NCBI GenBank assembly: GCA_016710135.1
Contig: JADJLM010000001.1
Coordinates: 992,001-1,056,000 of the forward strand
Direction: 5' to 3'
Length of the DNA stretch: 64,000 bases
Origin: Nitrosomonas sp.
GTDB taxonomy: Bacteria; Pseudomonadota; Gammaproteobacteria; Burkholderiales; Nitrosomonadaceae
Under the pieces are notes generated by a model, which was not told where the DNA came from, ran no database searches, and saw only the letters and a list, made by a program, of their open reading frames with translations. Position 1 is the stretch's first letter. Each line of letters begins with the position of its first letter. Both the position numbers and the translations under genes were made by a program. Below are positions 45,323 to 55,772 of this stretch, piece after piece.

Positions 45323-47221
45323 GCAACTAAATATTAGTACTTTGCTTCCTAGCCCCAAAGGTGTAGCCCTTGCATTGCTTGAAGTTTGCCGGAAGGAAGA
45401 TGCCACGCTCGGTGAAATCACAAAACTCATTCAAACCGATCCTGCCTTGTCAGGGCGACTTATTCATAAAGCGAATCTAGCGAATCAATCTACACGTCCG
45501 ATTACTTCAGTAACAGAAGCAGTTTCTCGCGTTGGGCTGACGGTTGTCAAACAACTAGCCTTAGGCTTCTCACTGATTGATCAATATCAAGATGGGCCTT
45601 GTAAAGGTTTTAATTATCAGCAATTTTGGTCACATTCACTATTGATGGCAATAGCGATGCAAGAGCTCGGAAAATCAGTACGAGTTTGCCCTCCTGATGA
45701 ATTGTTTGCCTGTGGCTTAATGACGCGAATTGGGTGTTTGGCACTCGCAACGATCTATCCTGGTAAGTATACTGAAATTCTAGAAAAGCAAGCTACTATC
45801 ACATCACTCACAGTATTAGAGCAAGAACTTCTGGAAGTAGACCATAACCAGTTAACTGCAGCCATGTTAATTAATTTTGGCGTTCCCAATATTATGGTAG
45901 AGCCTATCTACTACCATGAATCACCCCATAAATCAGGTTTCTCTGAAGGATCGCGTCCCTATCAAATCGTTCACCTTCTCTACCTCGCCATGCAAATTGC
46001 AAATTTAGGTATCAGCCCAGAATCTGAACATAGCAAACGTACCGCTGATCTGATGTTATTGGGGAGTAAGATTGGATTGGATACCGAATCATTTGGTCAT
46101 TTTATTGATCAAATTATGCATAACTGGCAACAATGGGGTGAAATGCTCAAACTTCCCGCTGTGGCACCCCCTTCGTTCCAGAAAATGGCGAATACTCCAG
46201 CGCCAAGACCCGAAGAGTCCATTGATGCTGCTACGTTACGCGTTTTACTAGTGGAAGATGAACCGTCTAGCCGACTCCTTACAGAAGGTATTTTAAATAA
46301 TATACTCGGACATACTGTCCATACAGCCATTAATGGAAAAGAAGCACTATCACTTGCGATAGAAGTTCAGCCCCACATTATTATTACTGATTGGATTATG
46401 CCAGCCATGGATGGACTGGAGCTAACCCGCACTATTCGTTCAACCGATTGGGGGCAAAACATTTACATAATTATGCTCACTAGTCTAGAAAACGAAGAAG
46501 ATATTGTTGAAGCATTTGATGCGGGAGTAGATGACTATGTATCTAAACCAATTAACCTTAGAGCTTTTCGTGCCCGACTCCGGGCAGCTTGGCATTATCG
46601 AAAACTACAAGAGTCCTGGGAACGTGATAGAGAGCAACTCAAACGTTTTGCAGCAGAATTGGCAGTAACCAATCGTAAACTAGAGCACATTGCCTTAACC
46701 GATATGCTAACGGAACTGCCTAATCGTCGTGCTGGAATGAATGTCTTATCTGAAACTTGGAGTAATAGTGAACGTTCCAATCAATCCATGGCTGCCATGC
46801 TAATTGATATCGATTATTTTAAAAAAATTAATGACACTTACGGTCATGCGACGGGTGATCGTGTATTGATCGAGATTGCTACACTAATCCGATCAAATGC
46901 GCGTAAAGGAGATTCATTCTGCCGTATGGGTGGAGAAGAGTTTCTAATTATTTGCCACAGTGGTTGCATTGAGATGAAATCAACTATCCAATTTGCAGAA
47001 AGATTACGACAATATACTAAATCTCACCTATCAAAATAGATGAGAATCATATTGAAGTAACGATTAGTATTGGCATTGCTCAGAAAGAAGCCGGCATTGA
47101 AAATCCAGACCAATTAATTAACCTAGCGGATAAGGCGCTTTATGCTGCAAAAAATGCGGGAAGGAACAAAGTATTTCTAGCGGCTGAGAATAAGCTTATT
47201 AACTGCAGTAATCAAAGCTAA
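45303..47221 (+). CDS. HDOD - REC - GGDEF signalling protein, frameshift near the end
   Basis: About 639 residues after repair. The HDOD domain (about 10-215) has LLPSPKGVALALLEV and IQTDPALSGRLIHKANLAN. REC (about 310-430) has RVLLVEDEPSSRLL and IIITDWIMPAMDG. GGDEF (about 455-620) has FCRMGGEEFLIIC, the active GGEEF form at about residues 543-547, so diguanylate cyclase activity is likely. The frame breaks at 47028-47029. One more C gives SHPIKIDENHIEVTISIGIA and a stop at 47219-47221, which completes the GGDEF domain. HDOD domains take part in signalling with c-di-GMP proteins. It overlaps the GGDEF-EAL gene, so both belong to one operon. Confidence 0.9.
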
Positions 47222-47282
47222 TACAAATTGCAATATAGCGTGTGGCCAAGCCATAGTCATTCAATGCGTATTCAATTCATCA

Positions 47283-47849
47283 ATGCTTGCTCAATTAATA
47301 GGAAATAGCGCGAGAACTAACTCAATAACGTTGCAACGATTATTATTGAAAGCATGGTTATTGTTATTACTGATATTCACCTCTCCTTCGAGCGCAAATA
47401 CACTTGATGAATATCAAGTAAAAGCCGCATTTATTTACAATTTCATTGCCTTTACCCAATGGCCGTATGAAATTAACCAACCATTAAATTTCTGTATCTA
47501 TGGTGAAGATTACTTTGGACAAGAAATCGATCACCTACAAATAAAACAGATTAATAGCAAGCCTATTCATGTATTACGGTTTTCTCAGCTTGAAAAAGTT
47601 AAGGTTTGCCAAATTTTATTTGTATCAAAATCAAATATCAGCAATCTTCCGTCTATTTTAGCTTTTATTCAAGGTCAATCCATACTCACTATTGCCGATA
47701 CCCCCGATGCCGCTATCAAAGGGATCATGATCAATATGGTCTTGGCACAGAATCGGATTCTTTTTGAAATTAATCTCCAGGCGGTGCGAAATGCCAAATT
47801 GGATATTAGCTCAAAATTATTACAACTTGCTACGAAGGTATATCAATAA
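47283..47849 (+). CDS. YfiR-family periplasmic protein 2
   Basis: A 188-residue protein with a signal peptide (LLLKAWLLLLLIFTSPSSAN, residues about 20-39) and the YfiR domain: DEYQVKAAFIYNFIAFTQWP, KVCQILFVSKSNISN, SILTIADTPDAAIKGIMINM, ILFEINLQAVRNAKLDISSK. It is clearly related to the YfiR protein at 39.8 kb but not a recent duplicate. Two Cys only (NFCIYG and VCQI). It lies just before the second TonB receptor (2 bp gap), mirroring the receptor-YfiR pair at the other end of the signalling block. Confidence 0.9.
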   Translation: MLAQLIGNSARTNSITLQRLLLKAWLLLLLIFTSPSSANTLDEYQVKAAFIYNFIAFTQWPYEINQPLNFCIYGEDYFGQEIDHLQIKQINSKPIHVLRFSQLEKVKVCQILFVSKSNISNLPSILAFIQGQSILTIADTPDAAIKGIMINMVLAQNRILFEINLQAVRNAKLDISSKLLQLATKVYQ

Positions 47850-47850
47850 C

Positions 47851-49922
47851 GTGTCAACATTGCGTGCTCCCTTATTGTTTAACATGCTCTCGGTAATTGT
47901 ATTTACTCATCTAGCAACGATGGTTTTTGCCGCACATGAAATGAACAACGTTTCGCAGCAAAGAAAAATAGCTTAATGGATATGGATATTGAGAAGCTGA
48001 TGAGTTTAGAAGTCACAACGGTCTCAAGGCGCTCACAAAGGCTTGCAGAAGTTGCTTCAGCTGTATTTGTAATCACCCAAGATGATATTCGCCGCTCCGG
48101 TGTAACCAGTATTCCTGAGGCATTACGTATGGTACCTGGTGTAGAGGTGGCGCGTACTGGCACCGATAAATGGGCGATTGGTATACGCGGACTTAATGGG
48201 CGTTTTGCTGATAAACTGCAAGTACTGATGGATGGTCGGAGCGTATATAACCCTTTATTTGCAGGTGTTCAGTGGGAACAACAGGATACGTTATTAGAAG
48301 ATATTGAACGTATTGAGGTTATTCGTGGACCCAATGCATCGGTATGGGGAGCCAATGCAGTAAATGGTGTCATCAACATTATCACTAAAAAAGCTGCTCA
48401 AACTCAAGGCTTATTATTAACTGCGGGGGGGGGTAGCTTTGAGCGTGGTTTTTTTGGCGCACGATATGGGGGATCAATCAATGATAACACTCATTATCGT
48501 TTTTATACGAAAGGATTCACACGAGACCAGATGAACTCAATATCAGGCGTCAATGCAAATGATGCCTGGCACAGTGCCAGAGGAGGATTTCGCCTAGATC
48601 ATTCTCGAGGAATTGATCAATTTACTTTACAAGGCGATATTTTTTACAACTCAATCGGTGACACATTTGATAAAACATTATTGAGTCCGCCAATTATCCA
48701 GTCAACAGCCGCACGTGGGCATAATGAAGGGGGTAATATCCGATTACGCTGGGATCGCACGCTTTCAGAAAAATCATCCATCATGTTTCAAACTTATTAC
48801 GATCGGGTTGATTATAAACTGCTAACGTCTACTCAGTTCCGTGCAGAAAGTTTTGATATCGATTTTCAGCATCGATTCTCCCTTTTGGACCGTCACGATT
48901 TGACTTGGGGAGCTAATTACCGACTTTACTACAATAAAGTATTTGATACAGAAGTGATTACATTTTCTCCACGTCAGCAGACGAATCATCTTGCCAGCGT
49001 ATTTGTGCGTGATGAAATGACATTAATACCAGAATATTTGCGATTTACGTTAGGAACGCGAATCGACCATAATGATTTTACAGGATTTGAAATTCAACCT
49101 AATGCGCGTTTGATGTGGACACCAAACTCTGAAAACTCGATATGGGCATCCGTTTCTCGCGCCGTACGAACCCCTTCGAGAGCAGAGAATGATATTGTGT
49201 TGAACACGCGTATACTCAACTCGGTTCCAGGAACCAATACCATTATTCCGTTCCCTGTTCTAGCCCAAATTGTAGGGAACTCTAACTATAATTCAGAAAA
49301 AATGATTGCGTATGAATTAGGGTATCGACACCAGTTTTCTCAAAATGCGTCAATTGATATTGCAGGTTTCTATAATGATTACAGTCAACTCCGTGACTTA
49401 GTTTCACCAGTCTTTAAGGATATTTCTGTTCATTCAAGTTTTCCTTTGCATCTCATCTACCCGGTAGGATTAAATAACAATGCTTCGGGACATACCTATG
49501 GTGTCGAATTATCAACCGATTGGAAACCGACACAAAGATGGCGTTTACAAGGTAATTATAGTTATCTTCACATACGTATCAATTCTAATCCTATTTTTAG
49601 ATCAATTGATCCTACCACCGGAGGAGCAGACAAAGTAAGCCCTAACCACCAAATCTCATTTCGCTCTCACTATGATCTAAGCGAGCGGATGCAGTTTAAT
49701 CTTTGGCTTCGTTATATTAGTAGCGTAGATTTTTACCGAATACCTGGTTATGTCACCATGGACGCTAAAATTGCTTATAAGCCTATTCGAAATTTAGAAG
49801 TTTTTTTAGTGGGCCAAAACCTATTTAGCGAGAATCACCGTGAATTTGTATCCGATTTTATCCCTTCTTTACCTTTATATGTCCCGAGAGGTATTTATGT
49901 CGGAGGGGAATGGCGTTTCTAG
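47851..49922 (+). CDS. TonB-dependent outer-membrane receptor 2, frameshift after signal peptide
   Basis: The start is GTG at 47851, giving a signal peptide (LLFNMLSVIVFTHLATMVFA). The frame breaks at the T run 47951-47953; one more T gives NNVFAAKKNSLMDMDIEKL. Then follow the plug (VFVITQDDIRRSGVTSIPEA, VLMDGRSVYNPLFAGVQW, GPNASVWGANAVNGVINIIT) and a 22-stranded-type barrel ending IYVGGEWRF. Total about 689 residues. The N-terminal LEKLM-type motif groups it with receptor 1. A run of nine G (48425-48433) encodes part of a Gly-rich segment just after the plug and is a candidate for slippage. Substrate unknown; linked to the c-di-GMP block by position. Confidence 0.87.
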
Positions 49923-50004
49923 ATAATGAATGAACTTTAACGGTTGATCAGGTATTATTGAAATTCTTAGCGCTTAATTTTCAATCAAAATAATAATAAC
50001 AACC

Positions 50005-50733
50005 ATGAAAATCTTCTGGATCATTTGTGCTTTATTAATTCTTAGTGCATGTGCAAGTACTTCTCGCACTATTCATGATGTTCCCACATTACCGATTGAA
50101 AATCCCAATAATGAAATTGCACTCGATAAAATCGATGGTTCTACTTCAATACCTAATTCCAATGAAGCTAAACTCGATAAGCCAGTTGCGGCATTAACTA
50201 AGCCAGAAAACCACGTAGCGAATAATAAACCACCTACCAAGCCAGAATGGCCTAGTGAAACTGGGATAGCAACCTACTATGCAAGCCAAATGGAAGGTCA
50301 AATAACTGCAAGTGGTGAACTTTATGATCCTAGCCAACTTACTGCGGCGCATCGTACGTTACCGATTGGTAGCCAGATCCATGTAATCAATCAGAAAACT
50401 AAGCAAATGGTTACCGTCCGTATTAATGATCGATGGAGAGGTGGTGGAGATCGGATTATCAATTTATCTAAAGCAGCAGCAGTCAAACTTGGCTTCAGTA
50501 GTGCTGGTACGCTAGCTGTCATACTAACCGTTGATTCTATGCCTTCAGGTAATCACTATCAATTTACAAATGAAAAGCCGCCTCAAGCAAAACAACTGCC
50601 TTCTCGTATTGCAGACGATAGCTCTGCGAACCATCCAAAATTAAGTATCTGTCAGAATGAAGCGAATATTCTTGGGCTAACAGGTGAATTTTATCGATAT
50701 CACGTTTCTGGTTGCCTGAATCGCAACAAATAG
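50005..50733 (+). CDS. RlpA-like lipoprotein with double-psi beta-barrel
   Basis: A 242-residue protein. The lipobox LILSAC gives lipidated Cys17. A Pro/Lys/Asn-rich linker follows, then the RlpA-type barrel (about residues 88-180): GIATYYASQMEGQITASGEL, LTAAHRTLPIGSQIHVIN, VTVRINDRWRGGGDRIINLS. The key His and Asp of the fold (AAHRTLP, INDR) are present, so lytic transglycosylase or binding activity on peptidoglycan is possible. RlpA proper often has a SPOR domain; here the C-terminal 60 residues are unrelated and short. Alone on the plus strand, convergent with copZ only 9 bp away. Confidence 0.85.
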   Translation: MKIFWIICALLILSACASTSRTIHDVPTLPIENPNNEIALDKIDGSTSIPNSNEAKLDKPVAALTKPENHVANNKPPTKPEWPSETGIATYYASQMEGQITASGELYDPSQLTAAHRTLPIGSQIHVINQKTKQMVTVRINDRWRGGGDRIINLSKAAAVKLGFSSAGTLAVILTVDSMPSGNHYQFTNEKPPQAKQLPSRIADDSSANHPKLSICQNEANILGLTGEFYRYHVSGCLNRNK

Positions 50734-50742
50734 TAGATTTAC

Positions 50743-50952
50743 TTAGATGATTGCTTCAAAACCGGCATTATCAATGGCTTTTTTGAGTTGATCAACACTG
50801 ATTGAAACAGCATCGTACTGAATCGTAACACAGGCATCTTCTAGTGATACTTCAGCACTTTCAACACCAGGAAGTTTCTCTAACACATTCTTGATGCTAC
50901 TAACACAACCCATGCAATTCATTCCTTTGATATAAACTGTCTTACTTTCCAC
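50743..50952 (-). CDS. copZ: Copper chaperone (CopZ-like HMA protein)
   Basis: A 69-residue single heavy-metal-associated domain. The metal site is GMNCMGCVSS with Cys13 and Cys16; DNAGFEAII closes the ferredoxin-like fold. It carries Cu(I) to the P-type ATPase encoded directly upstream (34 bp gap, same strand). The M-N-C-M-G-C variant is normal for such chaperones. Confidence 0.92.
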   Translation of the reverse strand: MESKTVYIKGMNCMGCVSSIKNVLEKLPGVESAEVSLEDACVTIQYDAVSISVDQLKKAIDNAGFEAII

Positions 50953-50986
50953 TTTGTCGCTCCGATTTAAATTAACGATCCTTTAA

Positions 50987-53380
50987 TTATTTGTAGTGAT
51001 TGGTATTCCAACGTTTAAGCAGTAATGAATTACTTACAACCGATACAGAGCTCATTGCCATGGCAGCACCCGCAATTACTGGATTGAGCATGCCAAAAGC
51101 AGCTAATGGAATACCAAGTATATTATAAATAAAAGCAAAAAAAAGATTCTGGCGGATTTTTCTTAAAGTAGCGCGCGAAAGCGCTATTGCATCAGCAACA
51201 CTCATCAAATCATTGCGCATTAGTGTAATATCTGCGGCTTCAATTGCAATATCCGATCCTGCCGCAATAGCAAAGCTAACATCGGCCGCTGCTAAAGCTG
51301 GTGCATCGTTTATTCCGTCCCCAATCATCCCAGTATATTTTCCTTGTGATTTGATTTCATCAACCACGGCTGCTTTATCTTGTGGAAGTACTTCAGCGTG
51401 ATAGCGTATGATGCCTGCTTGTTTCGCTATCGCGGTTGCTGTGGCAACATTATCACCCGTTAGCATAATCACTTCGATCCCCATTGATTGTATGCGTTGA
51501 ATGGCTTGCTTCGAAGTCTCTCGTAATTGATCTGCAATAGCAATGTACCCTAAACTTTGATAGCGATTATGAGATTCAGCTGCAATCCCTACCAACGTTT
51601 TACCTTCTAATTGCAATTTCATGGCTTCTACATGATTGCAATCAACACCTTGTTCTTGCAAGAATTTGGGCGATCCAAGTATATACGCTATGCCGTTAAT
51701 CTCAGCTTTAACACCACGACCAGCAATCGCTTGGAAATTCGTAATTTTCTGTGTCTGCTTATCGATACCAATAGCTCGATCAAGTATTGCTTTGGCAAGT
51801 GGATGCTCAGAATGTTGCTCAATGAGTGCTGCAGTTTGTAATAACGTTGCTTGATCAGTTCCTGCAGCCGGAATAAGATCGGTTACCACAGGTTTACCAT
51901 TAGTTAAGGTACCGGTTTTGTCAATAATTAGCACTTGAATCTTCTCTGCATGCTCAAGGGCAGCAGCATTTCTTACCAATACACCAACCTGAGCGCTTCG
52001 TCCAGTACCAACCATGATTGCGGTTGGTGTTGCAAGACCTAACGCGCAGGGACAAGCAATAACTAACACTGAGACTGCATTGATTAGTGCCAAGACAAAT
52101 TCACCTTCTAACCACCAAGTTAACGATAATGTTAACAAACTAACTCCCATCACAATCGGCACAAAAATTCCCGCTATTTTGTCAGCCATTCTCTGGATCG
52201 GGGCCTTTGATCCCTGCGCTCGTTCAACTAAACGAATAATCTCTGATAATTGTGTTTGCGACCCAACGCTTGTCGCTCGACATTTTAATAATCCATACTG
52301 ATTGATGGTAGCAGCATAAACGTTATCCCCTACACGTTTTGTCATTGGCAAACTTTCCCCCGTCAACATGGCTTCATTAACTGCAGAATTCCCTTCAATT
52401 ACAACTCCATCGACAGGTAAGTTTTCACCTGGACGAGCAATAAAAATATCACCTACACGGAGTTGATTGATATCCAAGTCAATAATTTCACCGGTTGTCA
52501 TTTGTACGTGAGCTACTGTAGGCTGGAGTTTAACTAATTCTTCAATTGCAGTAGAAGTTTTATTTTTAGCACGAGACTCCATCAATTTTCCAAGTAATAC
52601 GAGGGTAATAATTGCTGCACTTGCTTCAAAATAAACATGTTGTTCCAGGCCATATAGCGTAACAACCGCGCTAAACAAATAAGCCATACTAGTACCCAGT
52701 ACGATGAGGACATCCATGTTTGCAGCCCCTCCTTTTAAGGCATGCCAGGCGCCTTTATAAAAGCGTGAGCCAATCCAGAACTGTACCGGTGTTGCTAGAA
52801 GCCACTGCAGCCATCGAGGCAGCCATTCACTATGATGGTCAGAAAACATCGTCAGCATTTGCAACATTAGCGGTATCGTTAAAATTGCTGAGAACCAAAA
52901 TAATTTAAGATCTGCTTGGTAGCTAGCTTGCTTCCGCGCATTATCTTTATCGTGGTTTATTTGACTAATGGTATTAGCATGATACCCACTATCAGCTACG
53001 GCTTTAATTAAATTTTCGAGTAAAACAGTACCTGGTATATAAGTTATATAGGCTACTTCCGTCGCCTGATTTACATTGGCTGATACAACACCAGGTAATC
53101 TATTTAAGGCAAATTCAACACGCCCACTGCATGCGGCACATGTCATACCGTCTATCTTGAGCTGAACCACTTGTGGCAATATATTGAATCCTGAATCCTG
53201 AATCGACTGAATAATCGCTTGGGGTTGCGTCAACGACTCCTCATAATCAACATTTGCTTTTTCGTTGGCAAAATTAACGGACGCATGAACCCCTTGTAAT
53301 TTATTCAAATTTTTTTCGAGTCTCGTCGCACAGGCAGCGCAAGTCATTCCATCGATTGGTAATTCAATGTGGTGTGGCAT
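50987..53380 (-). CDS. copA: Cu(I)-exporting P-type ATPase
   Basis: A 797-residue protein. Two N-terminal HMA domains with GMTCAAC (Cys14/Cys17 and Cys81/Cys84), then eight membrane helices. The transport motif is CPCALGLATPTA, the phosphorylation site DKTGTLTNGKP, the hinge GDGINDAPALAAADV, and HP in EQHSEHPLAKAIL. All motifs of P1B-1 copper pumps are present, so it should export Cu(I) from the cytoplasm. It is cotranscribed with copZ downstream. The upstream gap (53381-53538) is AT-rich and would hold the promoter; no clear CueR-type dyad was recognised. Confidence 0.96.
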   Translation of the reverse strand: MPHHIELPIDGMTCAACATRLEKNLNKLQGVHASVNFANEKANVDYEESLTQPQAIIQSIQDSGFNILPQVVQLKIDGMTCAACSGRVEFALNRLPGVVSANVNQATEVAYITYIPGTVLLENLIKAVADSGYHANTISQINHDKDNARKQASYQADLKLFWFSAILTIPLMLQMLTMFSDHHSEWLPRWLQWLLATPVQFWIGSRFYKGAWHALKGGAANMDVLIVLGTSMAYLFSAVVTLYGLEQHVYFEASAAIITLVLLGKLMESRAKNKTSTAIEELVKLQPTVAHVQMTTGEIIDLDINQLRVGDIFIARPGENLPVDGVVIEGNSAVNEAMLTGESLPMTKRVGDNVYAATINQYGLLKCRATSVGSQTQLSEIIRLVERAQGSKAPIQRMADKIAGIFVPIVMGVSLLTLSLTWWLEGEFVLALINAVSVLVIACPCALGLATPTAIMVGTGRSAQVGVLVRNAAALEHAEKIQVLIIDKTGTLTNGKPVVTDLIPAAGTDQATLLQTAALIEQHSEHPLAKAILDRAIGIDKQTQKITNFQAIAGRGVKAEINGIAYILGSPKFLQEQGVDCNHVEAMKLQLEGKTLVGIAAESHNRYQSLGYIAIADQLRETSKQAIQRIQSMGIEVIMLTGDNVATATAIAKQAGIIRYHAEVLPQDKAAVVDEIKSQGKYTGMIGDGINDAPALAAADVSFAIAAGSDIAIEAADITLMRNDLMSVADAIALSRATLRKIRQNLFFAFIYNILGIPLAAFGMLNPVIAGAAMAMSSVSVVSNSLLLKRWNTNHYK

Positions 53381-53538
53381 CTCAATTCTATCTCAATAAA
53401 TTTTTATATTAATTGTCACCGTACTCTCTTTACCGAGGTAATTCAATACAGTTTAATTAACACAAAATAAGCGCCATTTTGTGACTTTTAATCGCTTTCA
53501 AGCATAGTAAGCTTTATTCTTTACATTGAAGAATTTTG

Positions 53539-54126
53539 ATGAAACAAAATTTCCTAAAAGAAAACTTTGCATTAATCATAGGATTAGGTTTACCGGTCGT
53601 CTTGGTGCTTAGTTTTCTAATTGCAAGATACCTTCCACAACAAAACGATGAGCCACCAAGCTATGAACTGGTATTCAGCGTCATGCGTTATGATAATCAC
53701 TCACCCTTTCATGTCGATTTTTTCGTTAAAGACAAAAAACTTTATATGAAATTGATAAATAGAAAAGAGCATGAAGGTGCAAATGTCCGAGAATTATTCA
53801 TTTATACCGGACAAAAAGAAAGCACTCGTAAAATCCACTATAGTATTCCTGATCATTTGGTCAATCTACAAAATGAAATTTTAGTAAAAGAATTTTCAGC
53901 GTATTTGATCGATACTAATAGCAAATCTCCCGATGGTTATGAATTAGAACCTGCAAGTTATCGTTCACGGGGCTTATTAGGTGAGTTATTTGGTAGTAGT
54001 ACCGGGAAATATCTTCACCGCGTTAAGAAAGCTGGGGGAAGAAGCTTTCCCATTGCTGATTACGGTAGTGAATTTTCTTATGGCAACCTTAGTTTTATAG
54101 GCTGGATCATTCAATCAGGTCAATGA
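53539..54126 (+). CDS. Membrane-anchored protein of unknown function
   Basis: 195 residues from the ATG at 53539 (a TTG three bases earlier is less likely). One N-terminal membrane helix (ALIIGLGLPVVLVLSFLIAR) is followed by an extracytoplasmic domain rich in beta-strand patterns (YELVFSVMRYDNHSPFHVDF, KDKKLYMKLINRKE). No family recognised with confidence. The stop overlaps the start of the next gene by 4 bp (ATGA), and the pair together looks like a two-gene membrane unit, comparable to GDYXXLXY/DUF2157 gene pairs in other bacteria. Confidence 0.7.
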   Translation: MKQNFLKENFALIIGLGLPVVLVLSFLIARYLPQQNDEPPSYELVFSVMRYDNHSPFHVDFFVKDKKLYMKLINRKEHEGANVRELFIYTGQKESTRKIHYSIPDHLVNLQNEILVKEFSAYLIDTNSKSPDGYELEPASYRSRGLLGELFGSSTGKYLHRVKKAGGRSFPIADYGSEFSYGNLSFIGWIIQSGQ

Positions 54127-55088
54127 GCATATTTATGCCGAGCAAGCAAGAAGCTCTACAAGCGATCATTGATATTGTAAAAAATCATCAATTATCAATT
54201 CAAGAAGTAATAGCTGCACTAACTGATACCGAAAACATCACTAAGCAGAAAACAACGGGGATACTTTCCAGAATTTTCGGCTATGTTGGAAGTATTCTAG
54301 TATTTGCAGGAATCTGTATCTTTATTGGAATGCAATGGGAGCAACTAGCTTCAATTGAACGAATAGCAGCGATACTCGGTACAGGTTTTATAATATTCCT
54401 AGTCGCCGTTGCTGCTATAGATAATCCGAAATATGAGCGAGCCGCTACACCTTTATTATTAATTGCAGCTTTATTCCAACCAACTGGAATTTTTGTAATG
54501 CTTGATGAGCTTTCGCATGGAAGTGATCCCCTCTATGGCGTGCTATTCGTGTCTCTCATCATGCTTATCCAGCAAGGTTTTATATTTTTGCAGAAGAAAA
54601 AAACAGCCCTCGCATTTACAACTATTTTTTTCGAGAGCATTTTTTTTATCACAGCACTGGAGTTGTTAGAAGTAGATGGAAACGCAATATACTTTATGAT
54701 TGGATTATCACTGATGTTAATATCATGGGCACTTGGCCATTCAATTCATCAAGCCATATCGTCGTTCTGGTATTTTTGGGGTTCGCTTAGTTTATTGATT
54801 ACATCTTTTGATTTTCTCAAAAACCAAACTTATGAAGTGTTATTTTTAGGCCTGGCTGCGATACTTATCTACGTGAGCATCACAGCTCAAAACAGAACAC
54901 TGTTGCTCGTAAGTACTTTAGCTATGCTAAGTTATATTAGTCATTACACGTATACACACTTTAATGATGTACTTGGGTGGCCTATTGTGCTTATTATTTG
55001 TGGAGTAGCTTTTATCGGAATTGGCGCAATTGCAATGAAAATCAATACTAAATTTATGAATGCCCCTGCTGAACTAACAAAAGCATAA
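54123..55088 (+). CDS. DUF2157-like integral membrane protein
   Basis: A 321-residue protein. Residues 1-45 form a soluble N-terminal part (SKQEALQAIIDIVKNHQLSI, then EVIAALTDTEN), followed by eight to nine membrane helices starting at about 48 (ILSRIFGYVGSILVFAGICI). The combination of a short helical N-terminus and IFGYVGSILVFAGI-type first helix resembles DUF2157 proteins. The function is unknown. It is translationally coupled to the preceding gene and convergent with sspA. Confidence 0.72.
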   Translation: MSIFMPSKQEALQAIIDIVKNHQLSIQEVIAALTDTENITKQKTTGILSRIFGYVGSILVFAGICIFIGMQWEQLASIERIAAILGTGFIIFLVAVAAIDNPKYERAATPLLLIAALFQPTGIFVMLDELSHGSDPLYGVLFVSLIMLIQQGFIFLQKKKTALAFTTIFFESIFFITALELLEVDGNAIYFMIGLSLMLISWALGHSIHQAISSFWYFWGSLSLLITSFDFLKNQTYEVLFLGLAAILIYVSITAQNRTLLLVSTLAMLSYISHYTYTHFNDVLGWPIVLIICGVAFIGIGAIAMKINTKFMNAPAELTKA

Positions 55089-55102
55089 ACAAAACATAAA
55101 AG

Positions 55103-55702
55103 TTATTTTCGCATCATTTTTTCTGATGGCGTTAATGCATCGATAAACAGGGGTCTGCTAAATAAGCGCTCTGAATATTTAAGCAAAGGCGCTGCTTGCT
55201 TAGGTAAGCGGATACTGTAATACTCAAGTCGCCACAGCAATGGTGCTATTGCAACATCCAACATCGAATATTCATCGCCCAACATGTACTTCTGCTTATC
55301 GAAAAGTGATGCAATCATCGTCAAGTTTTCTGTAATAGTCTTTCGAGCTGAATCAGTTAATTTATGATCATTCTGCTCTGCGGTCTCAATATGACAAAAC
55401 AGCTCTTGCTCGAAGCGATGTAATAATAATCTAGCCCTAGCTCTCATAACAGGCTCTGCAGGCATCAATTGTGGATGAGGAAAGCGATCATCAATATACT
55501 CGTTAATAATATTTGATTCATAAAGAACAAGATCCCGCTCAACCAACACGGGAACTTGTCCATAAGGGCTTATTACAGCGAGATCTTCAGGTTTATTGTT
55601 AGGATCAACATCATGGATCTGGAAATCCATATCTTTCTCATGTAGAACTATCCTACAACGATGACTAAAAGGACACGTTGCCGTTGAGTAGAGTGTCATC
55701 AT
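55103..55702 (-). CDS. sspA: Stringent starvation protein A (GST fold)
   Basis: A 199-residue protein: thioredoxin-like N-terminal domain with STATCPFSHRCRIVLHEKD, YGQVPVLVERDLVLYESNII as the GST-type binding loop, and a helical C-terminal domain (MLDVAIAPLLWRLEYYSIRL). SspA binds RNA polymerase and helps transcription under starvation and acid stress; it is not a real glutathione transferase. Its position just downstream of petABC on the same strand is the usual betaproteobacterial order. The sspB gene that often follows is missing here. Confidence 0.93.
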   Translation of the reverse strand: MMTLYSTATCPFSHRCRIVLHEKDMDFQIHDVDPNNKPEDLAVISPYGQVPVLVERDLVLYESNIINEYIDDRFPHPQLMPAEPVMRARARLLLHRFEQELFCHIETAEQNDHKLTDSARKTITENLTMIASLFDKQKYMLGDEYSMLDVAIAPLLWRLEYYSIRLPKQAAPLLKYSERLFSRPLFIDALTPSEKMMRK

Positions 55703-55772
55703 AACTTTTCAACAATCTTTATACTATATAGGTCAATAAAAAAAGAAATACAAATTATTACTTTACTAGATA

